From Phlebiopsis flavidoalba (Eukaryota; Basidiomycota; Agaricomycetes; Polyporales; Phanerochaetaceae): 64,000 nt of DNA. The notes under the pieces are model-generated. The model saw nothing but the letters and a program-made list of their open reading frames with translations. It had not been told where the DNA came from and did no database searches. Below are positions 23,128 to 34,106 of the stretch, one piece after another. The position numbers were made by a program, and so were the translations under genes. Every line of letters begins with the position of its first letter. Position 1 is the first letter of the stretch. The stretch lies in assembly GCA_035772785.1 (NCBI GenBank), contig JAOCPU010000022.1:1-64000 (forward strand). Reading direction: 5' to 3'.

Positions 23128-23320
23128 GGCTGCGTACCTAGTGTCGTATGTCGTTCGCTATCCGACGTCGCATCCCGTGCAGACGAGGACAACCTGCAAA
23201 AAGGGGCCAAAGCGCGGTCGTCACGCCTCGCCACGCGTCACGGGCGTCACACCCGATCGCCGAAAATGTCGCACCCGTCACGCCGTCACGGCGACCGCAC
23301 GGACGTTGGCGGCGACACTC
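23128..23320. promoter_or_regulatory. Shared divergent promoter of the SNM1-like and bL33m genes
   Basis: Only 193 bases separate the start codons of the minus-strand repair gene (23,127) and the plus-strand ribosomal-protein gene (23,321). It contains several CGTCACG/GCGTCAC motifs (around 23,218-23,250 and 23,275-23,300), which resemble CRE/ATF-type sites. Related CGTCACGGCGACC sequence precedes the fourth repeat unit (about 25,485-25,505). Regulatory function is inferred from position only. Confidence 0.5.
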
Positions 23321-23629
23321 ATGGCGGGCAAAAGCTAAGGGCAGGTGCGCCTCCCATCCTCCTCCGTCGCCCCGCAGACACTGAAGCTAAAACCCCTAGG
23401 ACGCTACTCGTACGACTGATCTCGACCGCGCAGACCGGTTCTGCTACACCACCCTCCGCCTGCGGAACGGGCCCGCCCCTCGCGGCGGTCAAGTACGACC
23501 CCAAAGGTGCGTCGCCACTTCCGCGCGGTTGCGTTCCGCTTTTTTTCATCTGCGGGTGTAGTGAAGCAGCGCGTGCTGTTCGTCGAGAGCACCAAGACCG
23601 CGCGAAAGTCCGCCGTCGGCCAGAAGTAG
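23321..23629 (+). CDS. Mitochondrial large-subunit ribosomal protein bL33m, copy 1 (full length)
   Basis: bL33 is a small basic protein of the 50S/54S subunit; the nuclear-encoded fungal form acts in the mitochondrion. The start MAGK at 23,321 is followed by a small intron-like segment, then KTPRTLLVRLISTAQTG, and after one-base corrections FCYTTLRLRNGP and LAAVKYDPK. A clean 55-base GT-AG intron (23,507-23,561) leads in frame to VKQRVLFVESTKTARKSAVG and the stop at 23,627-23,629. The STAQTGF-YTT and KYDP-V-Q-V motifs match bacterial L33 (ST-GTG-FYTT; KFDP-V). The first exon boundary is unclear because the base after AAAAG does not give a GT donor as read. Three degraded copies follow in tandem. 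Confidence 0.82.
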
Positions 23630-24150
23630 GCGGCATTACAGCGCAGGGCGGAACGAGGAGATGCGGAGGCTGGTTATTTGGTTGCCACCCGTACGTTTCC
23701 ACTATCATGGAAAATCATAGCTCCCTGCAGGGTGGACACACCCGCGCCTGAACGCCTACGCAAGATTTGCCGCATACACGATGTGTTATGTCTCGCGTAC
23801 TAGAATATGATGCAATAATCTCAACGAATGAACCCGTGTGTTGCTTTACGCAAGTGGCTGAGTGAGTAATCCTGAGCCCATATCCCTACGGACGTCAAGC
23901 TGGTGCTCGGAGAGGGTAAGACAAACCGCGTTTCGAGCAACATTGGCATCTTGTTGACACGGTGTTTACAGTCGGCCCCCGCAGAGCACAGCTCGTCACG
24001 ATACGACTTGGCGAGGTAAGAAACTGTCGCTGCCAGCGCGCTGTATTCTCGCGCCCTTTCGGGGAATCTAGCCGCGCTTCTCGCCAGTCATCAGGCGTCA
24101 TCAACAACAACACTAACGTTGACTAATTTCGCCCGTTCACAAAGCAGACC

Positions 24151-24318
24151 TGCGTGAGAAACTCGCAGGACGCTGCTCGTCCGACTGATCCGACCGGGTT
24201 CTGCTACAGGCTACGGAACGGTACGGTCAAGCACGACCCCAAAGGTGCGTCCCGCTTCCGCGCGTTTGCGTCCCGCTTTGAATTGCGAGTACAGTCAAGC
24301 AACGCGTGTTGTTCGTTG
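24151..24318 (+). pseudogene. bL33m copy 2, 3'-truncated relic
   Basis: Recognisable codons for RTLLVRLI, TGFCYRLRNG and VKHDPK precede an intron with GT-AG ends and then KQRVLF. The frame then jumps directly into sequence that in unit 1 lies about 150 bases after the stop, so the end of the coding region is deleted. The codons for STAQ and the first exon are also missing. Confidence 0.72.
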
Positions 24319-24670
24319 CGGTTATGTCTCGCGTACTAGAATATGATGCGATAATTCCAAAGAACAAACCCGTGTGTTGCTTGACGCAAGTACAGAGTGA
24401 GTAATCCTGCAAATATTCCGACGGGACGTCAGCTGGTGCTCGAGAGGTAAGACAAATGGCGTTTCGTGGAAAAATGCTACTGTTGATATCGCGCATATAG
24501 TTGATCCCGAAGAGCGCAGCTCGTTGCCACACAACCTGGCGAGTAGGAAAGTCGCTGTGCCGCTGTATTCTCGCCGCCCCTTTGGGAATCTAGCCGGGCT
24601 TCTCATCCAGTCATCAGGCGTCACTCGTGAACAGGAAACACGAACGTGACTAAGTCGCGTTCACACAGCA

Positions 24671-24892
24671 GACTGCAGAAACTCGCAGGGCGCTCTGCGT
24701 CCGACTGATCTCCACTGCGCAGACCGGATTCTGCTACAGGCTACGGAGCGGCGGTCAAGCACGGCCCCAGAGGTGTGTCGTAGTTCTGCTCATGTGTTGG
24801 TCCCGCTTTGAATCGCGAGTCTAGGCAAACAACGCGTGCTGTTCGTCGAGAACACCAAAACCGCGCGAAAGTCCGCCGTTGGGAAGAAGTAG
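24671..24892 (+). pseudogene. bL33m copy 3, decayed
   Basis: Contains LISTAQTGFCYRLRSG, a KHGP version of KYDP, an intron with an altered donor, and KQRVLFVENTKTARKSAVGKK followed by a stop at 24,890-24,892. The start-codon exon is absent and at least two frame changes remain. The downstream exon is the best preserved part. Confidence 0.72.
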
Positions 24893-25528
24893 ACGGCACA
24901 CGGCGCAGGGGCGGAACGAGGAGATGCGGACGCTGGTTGGTCGGTTGCACCCGTACGTCTTTTTGCCATCATGGAATATCATAGCTCCCCGCAGGATGTG
25001 CCTGAACGCTACGCAAGAGTTGTCCGCATACACCGGTTGTGGTTAGTCTCGCGCACTTACAATAGATGCAATAATTTCAACGAAAAACCCGCTTCGTGTT
25101 ACCTGGCGCAAGTACAGAGTGAGTAATCCTGCAAATATCCCGCTTGGTGCTCGAGAGGTAAGACAACCGCGCGATTCGAGCACCATTGCAAATCTCGCTT
25201 GACACTGTGTTTATAGTCGGGGCTCGGCCATGTCCACCGCACGACTCGGTGCGAGTAAGAACGTCGCTGCGCCGCTGGATTGTCGTGCCCTTTGGGAATC
25301 TCAAACCATAGGCGAGCTGTCTCATTGAGTTTATCTACTCGGCGTCACCAGGTGTAGTCACCAGCGTAAAGTATTAAAAGAACAACTAACGTGACTAAGT
25401 CGCGTTCACAAAGCAGATCCCACTCTCATGCTACGCGGGAAGCTCGCCAAATCAGCCGATCCGCGAAAACGTCCGCGCATGGTCACACCCGTCACGGCGA
25501 CCCCAACGGAAGTTTGGCAGCGACAGCC

Positions 25529-25681
25529 ATGGCGGTCAAGTACGACCCCAAAGGTACGTCCCCACCTTCCGCTGCTTTGCGTCCCGCTGTTCATCCACGA
25601 GGTACAGTCAAACAACGCGTGATGCTCGTTCGTCGAGAACACCAAAACCGCGCGAAGGGCTGACCGTCCGGCCAGAAGTAG
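25529..25681 (+). pseudogene. bL33m copy 4, N-terminal half deleted
   Basis: The sequence reads ATGGCG directly fused to GTCAAGTACGACCCCAAAG, so the initiator is joined to the VKYDPK codons and the RTLLVRLISTAQTG part is gone. Unit 1 has ATGGCGGGC at its start and GCGGCGGTCAAG before KYDP, so recombination between these GCGG-containing sites explains the deletion. The intron and VKQRV, then ENTKTAR, follow with frame changes. The promoter-like GTCACGGCGACC is retained upstream. Confidence 0.72.
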
Positions 25682-26320
25682 ACGGCCTCACAGATGCTGA
25701 ACGATACGCAAACGGTGCCGCATACAACGGTGGTTATGTCTCGCGTACTAAGAACATGATGCGATAATTCCCAACGAATAAACCCACGTGCCCACCCGGC
25801 GCAAAGTTTGCTGAGCGAGCCTAGTCCTTCGTGCCTGCAAATGTCTTGCCCTGGACGTCAGCTGGAAACTCGAGAGGTACGACATTGGCGGTTTCTGTTT
25901 TGGAAACGCGTTTCTGGAAAAGTGTGACGTTGCCATAATCGTGCGATATAGTCTTATCCCACGAGGGGCGCAGGCTCCGTGTCGCCACACGAACTTGGTC
26001 GAGTCTAAGATAACGTCGCTGGCGCCGCGCTGTCTATTGTCGTGCCCTTACTGGGAACCTCAAACACTAAGCCGGGCTCTCGGTTCCAGAATCATTCAGG
26101 TTGTCACTCGTAAACAGGGAACACTAACGTGACATACAGATCGTATTCGTGAAGCAGACCTTCGTAAGTGCCCCACTCATGCTACGCGGATCCGGGACGC
26201 TCGCCAATGACAGATGCCCATAGCTCTGGTTGCACGGCGAAATGCGCTGTGCGGCGCTCGACGGTCCCTTACTCCCCCCGACCCGAGCACTCTCTCCCCC
26301 TAGGGTTATGGCAGGTGCTA

Positions 26321-26327
26321 ATATAAG
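26321..26327 (+). promoter_or_regulatory. TATA box of monooxygenase copy A
   Basis: ATATAAG about 50 bases upstream of the start at 26,374. All three tandem copies have a TATA-like element at comparable positions. Confidence 0.5.
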
Positions 26328-26373
26328 CATATCGACCACCACGACGTGAGCACATTCGCCCTCCTCCTGCATC

Positions 26374-28838
26374 ATGTCGTCCAGCACTCCGCAGACTACG
26401 ACCCCAGCTCCGCCTCCGCCATCGCCGCCTCCTGGCTCCAGACCTTCAGCGCCGCCGCGCTGTACGCTCGCCGCAGACCCGGAGGCAGTCGCACGCACCT
26501 TCTGCCCACCGGCTGGCTCCGCGACTCGCTGACAGTCACCTGGGACCATCCGCTCGCTCGCCGGGCGGGGACAAAATAACCTGTTTTTTGAAGAGACACA
26601 TTGCCACTCACAACTATTCGAACATCCGTATTGACGAAGATCGTCGCACCTCGCGCTCGCGCAAAGGCGCCCGCCCCGGACCCCGGCGAAGACCGTCGAG
26701 TTCGGTTCGCGTACGAGTCGACGCTAGCGCGGGGAAAGGGGTTTTTCGCGCGGCTCGTAGCGTGGCGATGCGGAAGGGTGGCGCGCGCTCACAGTCGGGC
26801 ATGCTCGTGTGCGACCTCAAGGGCCACGAGTGAGCGCCCGCTGGAGGCGCAGTGTGGAGGCGCACAGATAGGGCGCACGCAGCCCTGAGGGCGAAGTTTT
26901 ACGCGAATTTCAAAGCGCTGAGCGATGGAGAATCCGACGGTGTTGGTTGGTGCGTCTTCGAGCGGTATGTGTGTCCGGAGCCAGGGCGATGGGGTGCCGA
27001 CGAGAAGCATGTGGGCGGAGAGCCAGAACGGCCTGCACGTGTTGCGGCGCGCTTCAAGAATATGGGCATCCGACGATGGAGTCATCGAGCAGCAATGCGC
27101 GCATTGGCGATAATTGGAAGTACAGCGGTACAAAGAGCCTGCGTTGCACACGCCCAAGGGACCTATATCAACCAGCGTAGCAATTCTTCTTCGTTTGCCG
27201 TTAACTCTGTACCCGTAACGCGTTCGCACAGTGCTCTACCAGCCCTTCCTCCAACTGGCCGTACTATAGGCCCCGCGCGACAAGCTACGCGGACTGGCTC
27301 GAGACCTACGCAATCACCCAAGCCCCTCATCTACTGGACACACGCCACCCGCCCGTGAATCGGCCGCCCCGTGCCTAGCTAACGAGCCACGCCGTGGCGC
27401 TTGGCGCAAATGGGCCCTTTCTCGTCACGATCCGCCGCCGGCACCGCCATCGTGTGCACCTCGGCGAACCGCGCACATCGTCACCTGGCCACCGGAAGGC
27501 TTTTCGTGCTCGGCGGCCCGCACATCCGCAGGCTCGCGCACGTGCGCCCAGCTCTTCCCGGGCGCGTGCTGCACACGATCGCTAAGTACTGATTACCGAC
27601 CCGACGTCCGTACGCACGGTAAACCCTTCGTTGCGGTTTCACTTTTTATCATGTCTTGTAAGATCCCTCCGTCGGCGCCGGGGCAACAAACACCGCGATC
27701 GATTTTTTCCGTGTGCCAGGACCTCAAGTGCGCGGCGGTGGTGCCGCGCGCGCTGGATGGTGGACGAACTCGTGATGCAAGGACCGCAGCGCGACGGCCT
27801 CGTCGTCTTTGTCTAGCGCGAGCGAACGTCGTCGCGACGCTATTCGGCGCGTGGTGTTGGTGCGCCCCGCGCTCTCCATCGTCGGACGTCTGGCCGGTGG
27901 GGTCGACTCAATCTGCCGCAATGCGGGGCGGACGCCGCCCTGGGCTTTGTGTGAAGGACGCAGCAATGGTCAGAGCGGCAGGCGGATAGGCAGTTGGCAC
28001 AAGGCAGACTAGGATGTATTTGAGCGCGAGCTGCCATGCGAAACTGAGGAAGGGCGGGTGTAGAGAGCTCACGCTCTGGGCCGGAGGGGGCGGGCTCGTG
28101 GCGATTCAGCTTTGGGAGAAGCTGGGAGGTGAGCGTTGTTTTTCTGAGCTGGCTTCGCATTTTTACTCAATGTCAAAAACGCAGGTTTTTGTACGTTGCT
28201 GCCATTTTTCCATCCTTTGACACATATTTAAAGTGCGTTAGGGGGCAGGACACAAGGTGACGCCGATCTCATAGAGTCGGGCCAAATCAAGATCAAACAA
28301 GGCGGCGCAGCCCGTCAGCTACTCGCCCAACGGCCTCATTTTTCGGACGACGGCTCCGAACTCGCTGCCGATACGTCATACTGCTCTCGTGCGTTCCTCG
28401 GTGCGCATCACCGTCGTCCAACTCACACAGTCGCAACAGGACGAGGCTACGTGAACATGCAAGAGGAATCACAAGCAGAATATTCGGAGACGAGCGTCAT
28501 CAGACTGCAGGCGTCCGTCGGGACAACGGTGTTGCACGGCCTGGACGAGGAGGGCGAGCGTCAACGGGTCGTATCGGCCCACAGGCTACCACCGGCACGT
28601 AAGCCTCCATTCGTCCTTTCCCCTTCCGTCTCCTATCTGTTGACAGTTATGGTTCGCAGGGGGCGATTTTCTATGCCTCGCGGTTCTTGTCTAAGCAGCT
28701 GGTGCGTGTCCTTTTGAGCACCCTGGGGCGGTAAAACCCCCGCCTCATTTGAGATGCCGCAGGGTATCCTCATCATTGTCCAGCGAACTGGGGTTGCTTA
28801 AGAGACCAGCTGCGTCTCCCGAGCGGGGCGACGAGTGA
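26374..28838 (+). pseudogene. Flavin-containing monooxygenase, tandem copy A, heavily decayed
   Basis: The family uses FAD and NADPH to oxygenate soft nucleophiles or ketones in the cytosol; this subtype has an NTF2/SnoaL-like N-terminal domain. Recognisable pieces in order are IAASWLQTFSAAALYA, RTHLLPTGWLRDSLTVTWD, VRFAYESTLA, AARFKNMGI, ARIGDNW (FAD region), ADWLETYAIT, a damaged NADPH-binding loop around NTAID and VCQDL, then KIKQG, YSPNGLIF, GLDEEGE, and a final intron before GILIIV and the stop near 28,838. Unlike copy B, it shows amino-acid changes and local losses as well as indels, so it looks like a real pseudogene. The substrate is unknown. Confidence 0.75.
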
Positions 28839-29425
28839 AGAGAGGGCAGGACAGGGGTGATTATCTCGCGTATGATATAGCCCAGAGGGTTTTTGGATTT
28901 TTGGTAGCCACAAATCGAGCCATTGGAATTTCGCCCCCGTCTTGTGACCTGCTTCTAAATCCTCTTGTGTAGGGTTACTTACTGAGTAAGTACGGGGTCG
29001 GCGCTAAGGGCTTGAGATATCAATATCTGAAGTGTGATGGGCAGATGACGCGATTTCTACACGTTCAAACTCCGACTGACCCACCTCTTGCTTCGAAACC
29101 CTGACCATGTCTGAGGTCGACTCTGACAAATCCACGAGAAAAACAATTTCGCTACTTGGCATCGGGAAGGCATTTTGTTCGCACAGTCAAATTGCGACGC
29201 GAATTGGCGAAACAAGAAGGGATCAATCTCGGCCAACACAAGACCCAGATGCATGCGATAGAAGCAAGAAATGAAGTTGTGACCTCACTGAGATGCCGAT
29301 TCAGAGAGTAAGCGATGGTCAGTACGTACTGTAGAAATCACCTTTGGATAGCGCTTTACTCATATTCTACTCTCTTATTACCCGTAGGACCTAGGACTGC
29401 ATCACAGCCCAGGCACCTGCGGCCT

Positions 29426-29632
29426 TCATCCAAGATATGACGGGAACGCCACGCCGCCGATGCGGATAAACGGCTTCGTGGCCCTTACCGCCTCAAGCCT
29501 TGCGGCCTGACCCTGCAGAGCAGCCCACATACTCGTCCGTATGCTAGCACTCAGCTCCTGGTGGAACATCCAGAACCACCAGGTGATCCCGGGCAGCAAC
29601 TGAATCGTCTGGCGTTCCCAGCCGGTTCCCAC
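29426..29632 (-). CDS. Hypothetical open frame, Trp-rich
   Basis: A minus-strand frame, open upstream to about 29,690, encoding TGWERQTIQLLPGITWWFWM followed by a helical, alanine-rich end (MWAALQGQAARLEAVRATK). The composition looks protein-like and the segment could be the last exon of a small gene. I do not recognise the family. Confidence 0.25.
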   Translation of the reverse strand: MGTGWERQTIQLLPGITWWFWMFHQELSASIRTSMWAALQGQAARLEAVRATKPFIRIGGVAFPSYLG

Positions 29633-30039
29633 GAGCCACTCCGCAAGTCCGACTACTTCATCCGCCTGGGTTTGGGTTTGCTCGCCCGAGATGCATAGAG
29701 TCTAAAAGTCACCCGCCACCGGAGAAGGAGAGGTCTGCATCTACAGCCGCGTCAAGATACGCCACCGAACGTCACGTTGGACAACTGCTCGCGCACAAGG
29801 GGGAGAGGCCTCCTTCTCGTCGTTCCTTATGGCATACTTTATGCTCGGCTGCGTGAGAGCGTGCAAGGTACGTCTATCCTTGTGGTACCACGGAATCTGA
29901 TTGCCGGCGCTCAAAGAATTGGCCAGAAGTAGACTCTTTGGGTCGCGCGAATGTGCCCTTAGCAAGATGCCACGCCTGGGCTCGCGAGTCGGATGGCCTC
30001 GATTCCGGGTTCAGTAGGCTGGGTGCAAAACCGCTCGTG

Positions 30040-30047
30040 TATATAAG
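30040..30047 (+). promoter_or_regulatory. TATA box of monooxygenase copy B
   Basis: TATATAAG, 67 bases upstream of the start codon at 30,115. Confidence 0.55.
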
Positions 30048-30114
30048 GTCGTGGCTTCTACGGCAGGACGTCCGCGAACGCTTTGCCTCACTAGCACCCA
30101 GCCCAGCCACTTCC

Positions 30115-32482
30115 ATGTCTCTCGATATTGAGCGGATCCGAGTCGCCCGAGTGCGACCGTAGTCGCATCCACATGGCTCAATGCATTCAGCTCTGCGCTG
30201 TACGCGTCCAATCCCGAGGGCTGTTGCGCACACCTTCGTGCCCACGGGGTGGGTTCAGGGACTCGCTCACATTCACCTGGAACAACCGCTCTCTGCAGGG
30301 CCACGCGCGCATCGCGTTCCTACCTCGCAGACACCCTCCCTGCCACCGCCATCTCCAACGCCCGCCTCGCGCCGACCGCGCACCTCGCGCCCACACACCC
30401 CCCCGGGCCCCCGGAGAGCATAGAGTTTGCGTTCGCATACGAGTCCACGCTGGCGTGGGGACGCGGCTTTGTCAGGCTCGTCCGCGCCGAGCGGGGGGGC
30501 GTGTGGCTCGCGCTGACGGCGAGCACTGATCGTCGACGACCTGAAGGCTACGAGGAGATCGTCTACACCCCAGCCAGGACTGGGAAGGGCCGGGCAGGCA
30601 CCCGGACGTGGTGAGACTCCATGCTGAGGCGAGAGTCGGCATGCTGAGCTGCATCCGACGGTGGGTTTGATCGGTGAGCTGTTCCGTGTTGAACAAAATA
30701 TCCGTGACGCAAGGTAGCACACCTGGACGGCACTGACAATCACTGGTTGAGGTGACAATCCTTCGGAAAGCTAAGGGAGGCGGTGCATTAGCCAATGGTC
30801 GTGCAGGTCGGGCTGTTCAAGCCCGGTCTTCGAACATATGGGAAGCTTTTTCGACCCGCTCGGTGTCAACTGATCTAGTGGAAAGGAATGCACCCCGTAG
30901 TTGCGTCGTTGGCGCGACAATGGAGACAGCGGTTACTAAGAGCCGGTGGCTGTTGCCTACTCAAAAGACCATCATCAGCGTACGTCCGGTACTGTTCTCG
31001 GTTCACGGGGGTCATTTCAAAAGGGGTCAATATCCAGCTGTCCGTCTTACATTCGGCAGTGCTCTAATGATCTAGGGGGAAAAACTCGTCGTTCCCGGGC
31101 GCGAATGTGGCAAAACTTGTTTTTACACCCGACGAGATAATACTAGCCGACTGGTTCGAAACCTACGCGATAAACCAGAACCTGACATACTGGACAAAAC
31201 TCTCGCCCCCCCGCCATTATCGGTCGAACCAGTATACGACCGCTCGCGGGGCGCAATGGAACGTAACCATACAGCGGAACAACGCCACCGTCCCAGCTCA
31301 CAAGCAGCCCCTCCCACAGATCGTAATGGCCACCGGAGTTCTCGGAGGCCCCTACATCCCCCCGAGTTCGCACCACACCGCGCCCGCTTCCCCGGGCGCG
31401 TGCTGCACACGACGCAGTACACCGACCCAACGCCGTACGCCGGCAAAAAAACGCGTCGCCGTCGTCGGCGCGGGCAACACCGCGATCGACGTCTGCCAGG
31501 ACCTCGTCGGCGCGGGCGCCGCGGCCCGGTGACGATGTGCCAGCGCAGCGCGACGTGCGTCGTCTCGCGCGCGAATGTGTCGCGCGGCATATGGGCGCGG
31601 TGTGGGAGCCTGGTGTTGACGTCGCGGTGGGCGACCTCCGGAGCGCGGGGAACGCCGCTTGGGTGGATGAAGCAGCAGATGATTGCTCATCAGGCGGAGC
31701 AGTGGGAGGAGGAGCGCGAGTTGCATGCGAAGCTGCGGAAGGGCGGGGTGGAGCTTACGCTTGGTCCTGAGGGCGCGGGACAGTTGATTCAGGTCTGGGA
31801 ACGGTTTGGAGGTCGGTGCTTAGCATCTGTCTTATCCAGATGTCGCTAATGGTGTTTTTTCTAGGATTTTTGTACGTCTTTGCTTCATTTGTACTGGGGA
31901 CTTTGTTCGATTTTGTGTAGGGCAAGACAAGGGTGCCGCGGACCCCCCCCCTTATCGAGTCGGGCAAGATCAAAGTCAAGCAAGGTCTACAGCCTACAGC
32001 GTACTCGCCAAACGGCCTCCTCTTTGAGGACGGCTCGGAACTCGAGGCCGACGTGATCATTCTTGCGTGAGAGCATACCTCCCGCCACGACCGGGCGATT
32101 ACTTGCTGAATATCCTGACCTGTAGGACCGGCTACACAAACATGCAAGAACACAACAGGGATATATTCGGGCCCGACGTGATCGACGCTACAGGCCAAGT
32201 GCACGGTTTAGACGAAGAAGGCGAAGTCAACGGCATATACCGACCCACGGGCATCCAGGGGTACGAAATCCCTCCGGCGTGTTCACTGGGTACAATCTGA
32301 CGGGTCGACAGCTCTGGTTTGCTGGCGGCGACTTTTTTCACATCGAGATTCATGTCGAAGCAGCTGGTGCGTGCTCAGTTGGACTATGAGCTGCAGATCG
32401 CGTTGACGTTTTGTTGCAGGGGATCCTGATCATAGCTCATGAGCTCGGTTTACTGAAACCACCGATACGTTCGAGGCTTTGA
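30115..32482 (+). CDS. Flavin-containing monooxygenase, tandem copy B, frame broken as read
   Basis: The best preserved of three. Start MSLDIERI at 30,115; NTF2-like domain ATVVASTWLNAFSSALYASN, AVAHTFVPTGW, FRDSLTFTWNNRSLQGHARI, ESIEFAFAYESTLAWGRGFV. The first Rossmann segment (30,780-30,900) is poor. The core follows: ADWFETYAINQNLTYWTK, WNVTIQRNNATV, MATGVLGGPYIP, RVLHTTQYTDPTPYAGK, then VAVVGAGNTAIDVCQDLVGA (NADPH loop, about 31,455-31,515), MCQRSATCVVSRANVSRGIW, MKQQMIAHQAEQWEEERELH, LRKGGVELTLGPEGAGQLIQ. An intron near 31,810-31,930 precedes SGKIKVKQG, YSPNGLLFEDGSELEADVII, GYTNMQEHNRDIFGPDVIDA, LWFAGGDFFH and, after a last intron, GILIIAHELGLLKPPIRSRL. Frame changes are mostly single bases within G or C runs (for example GGG for GG at the TGW motif), which suggests read errors. 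Confidence 0.85.
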
Positions 32483-32907
32483 GCCAAGGGCCATTCCGAT
32501 TATCCGGCGAACATTGGACGCTTGCGGTTCCATAGTACGGTGAGCGTTCAGCAAGTGTGATACTTGTCAAGTATCTCATGTACACTTATGGCACAATTCC
32601 ATCATCGGACTGATAGGCGAAAGTAGGTCAAGGTGTTCTATTTGTTGCGACCAACGTAGTGGAACGTGCTCAGGATTGTGGGTAAATTTACATTAATGTA
32701 AGTTAACAGAAAGCGAAAATGGACATTTGAGACAACGTATGACATTTGCATCTGAGGGTAAGAGCGGACAGTCGGGTCCAGAGGTAGATAAAGGCCACCA
32801 GATCGCTATATATTCTGGAGCAAGCATCGAAGGAAAACGCGGCGCAATGACTTACCTACCTTGACCTACCCGCAGGCTGCGCCCCGTAATCTACGACAAC
32901 ACAAGTA

Positions 32908-33170
32908 CTAGGCTTCAGGGCTCATGTCAAACGCAGCCGCAGACGCATCGACAGCGGCAGCGGCAAAGAGAGGCGTATTCAGCGGATTACACACTGCGGA
33001 GCGCCACCAACGCGCGACAGCTCTAAGCCTACTCTCAAGCCCAACGTCGACACGGCTCGGCGGCGGATGTTCTTCCCCTTCTCGCGCAGACGGCACACGA
33101 TGACGCGAGAGGAAGCGCAGTGCGTCATCTCGCGGCGAGCGGCCTCCGGAGAGCGCGCGAGGGGCGGGGC
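32908..33170 (-). CDS. Hypothetical protein fragment, last exon
   Basis: A minus-strand frame reads RALSGGRSPRDDALRFLSRH, then EEHPPPSRVDVGLESRLRAV, WWRSAVCNPLNTPLF and an alanine-rich end before a TAG at 32,908-32,910. The high GC and steady codon pattern against AT-rich surroundings suggest coding sequence. Upstream, a frame with RICVIAADNL hints at more exons, but no family is recognised and no start can be assigned. Confidence 0.3.
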
Positions 33171-34024
33171 GATATGCTCAGCGCGAGGGCCCTCCAGCTA
33201 TCTTGCGGGGAGAGAACCACAGTGCGGGGAGCCCTCAGACTAAGTAAGCATGGCGTATGCAGGGCAGTGGTAGAGTTCCGTCGCATGGTCAAGTGGCTTC
33301 CATTGAGCTCGCAACTACGCATCGTGTATGGCCAGATCCATGGGCCCACTGCTGACAGGTATTCTGGAAAAACATGATAACATATATGCACTTTGCGTTT
33401 CCGAAGATCGAAAGCAGAGGGGAATCTTTGAAAGTTCAGATTGTCCGCTGCGATGACACAGATCCGTGGACGGGAATCGAGCGATTGCCTTGAATTATTT
33501 AGACCTGATATCGACCTATGCTCGTTGTTGCGCAATTGTTGGGAAGTGGCCTAGCATTTCCCTCGCTCAAAAAGAGGAGGTTTCGCAGGTAGGAGAGGCG
33601 TCACATCTGTGTATCCCACAGCGGTCACAGCCCCGTAACGCTTTAGTCGATGTCCCGGTCACGCGTCACGCGATATCGACGCGTCGCTCGCTGTGCAAAT
33701 CTAGACTTGACGACAACCTCATTTCACTCTGATTTTGGCCAGAATCAATCCTCAAGGTGGACTTGATCTTCAAAGTATATCGATAGTGAGTCTAAGTCGG
33801 TCTATGGTATACTCAACCCTTTAGGATTTACTCTTTCAACACAGCGTAGCGCTGCTCCAGGGCGATCACGAACCTCAGCACTATTCCCACCTTTTCCTCA
33901 TGGAGAGGCTGTTCACCTGTCCTTTAGTAATCCACATACAATCCGACAGCTCTGGATTCAAGGGCCTCTCAAGACGGAACCGGGGCCGAATGTGCCATTG
34001 ATCCACGTTCACAGAAGCAAAGGT

Positions 34025-34031
34025 TATAAAA
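34025..34031 (+). promoter_or_regulatory. TATA box of monooxygenase copy C
   Basis: TATAAAA about 75 bases before the start at 34,107, the same spacing as in copy B. Confidence 0.55.
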
Positions 34032-34106
34032 CGTCCTCCACGCAGTGCGGTCTCCATTCACGTCGTCTTGAGGGTTTTCGTTGCAGCTTACTCTGAAGCG
34101 TCACTA

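Larger units (their letters stand above)
23321..26250 (+). repeat. Four-unit tandem array of the bL33m locus
   Basis: Units of about 0.53-0.78 kb each contain a bL33m exon pair plus shared 3' sequence, including blocks such as TATGTCTCGCGTACTA, GAGTGAGTAATCCTGC and CTCGAGAGGTAAGACAA. The landmark AAG(T/C)ACG(A/G)CCCCA (codons KYDP) occurs at 23491, 24229, 24757 and 25538, giving spacings of 738, 528 and 781 bases. The second unit is short because it has lost its coding 3' end. Units have diverged visibly from each other, so the array is not a recent assembly artefact. Confidence 0.85.
28839..30114. other. Spacer between monooxygenase copies A and B
   Basis: Contains the 3' flank of copy A and the promoter of copy B. 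One minus-strand open frame (29,426-29,632) is listed separately. No repeat shared with the other spacer is evident. Confidence 0.45.
32483..34106. other. Spacer between monooxygenase copies B and C
   Basis: No recognised gene. A GC-rich block (32,910-33,240) contains a minus-strand open frame listed separately. The rest is AT-richer and featureless to me. Confidence 0.45.

Noticed and set aside
22822..23751. A 309-codon + strand open frame spanning the divergent promoter
   Set aside because: It runs antisense through the SNM1-like start and then out of frame through bL33m; both real genes are recognisable in other frames.
33130..33535. Possible C2-domain exon (minus strand RICVIAADNL)
   Set aside because: The continuation does not give the Ca-binding loops or strands of a C2 domain in any frame, so I list only an unassigned exon nearby.
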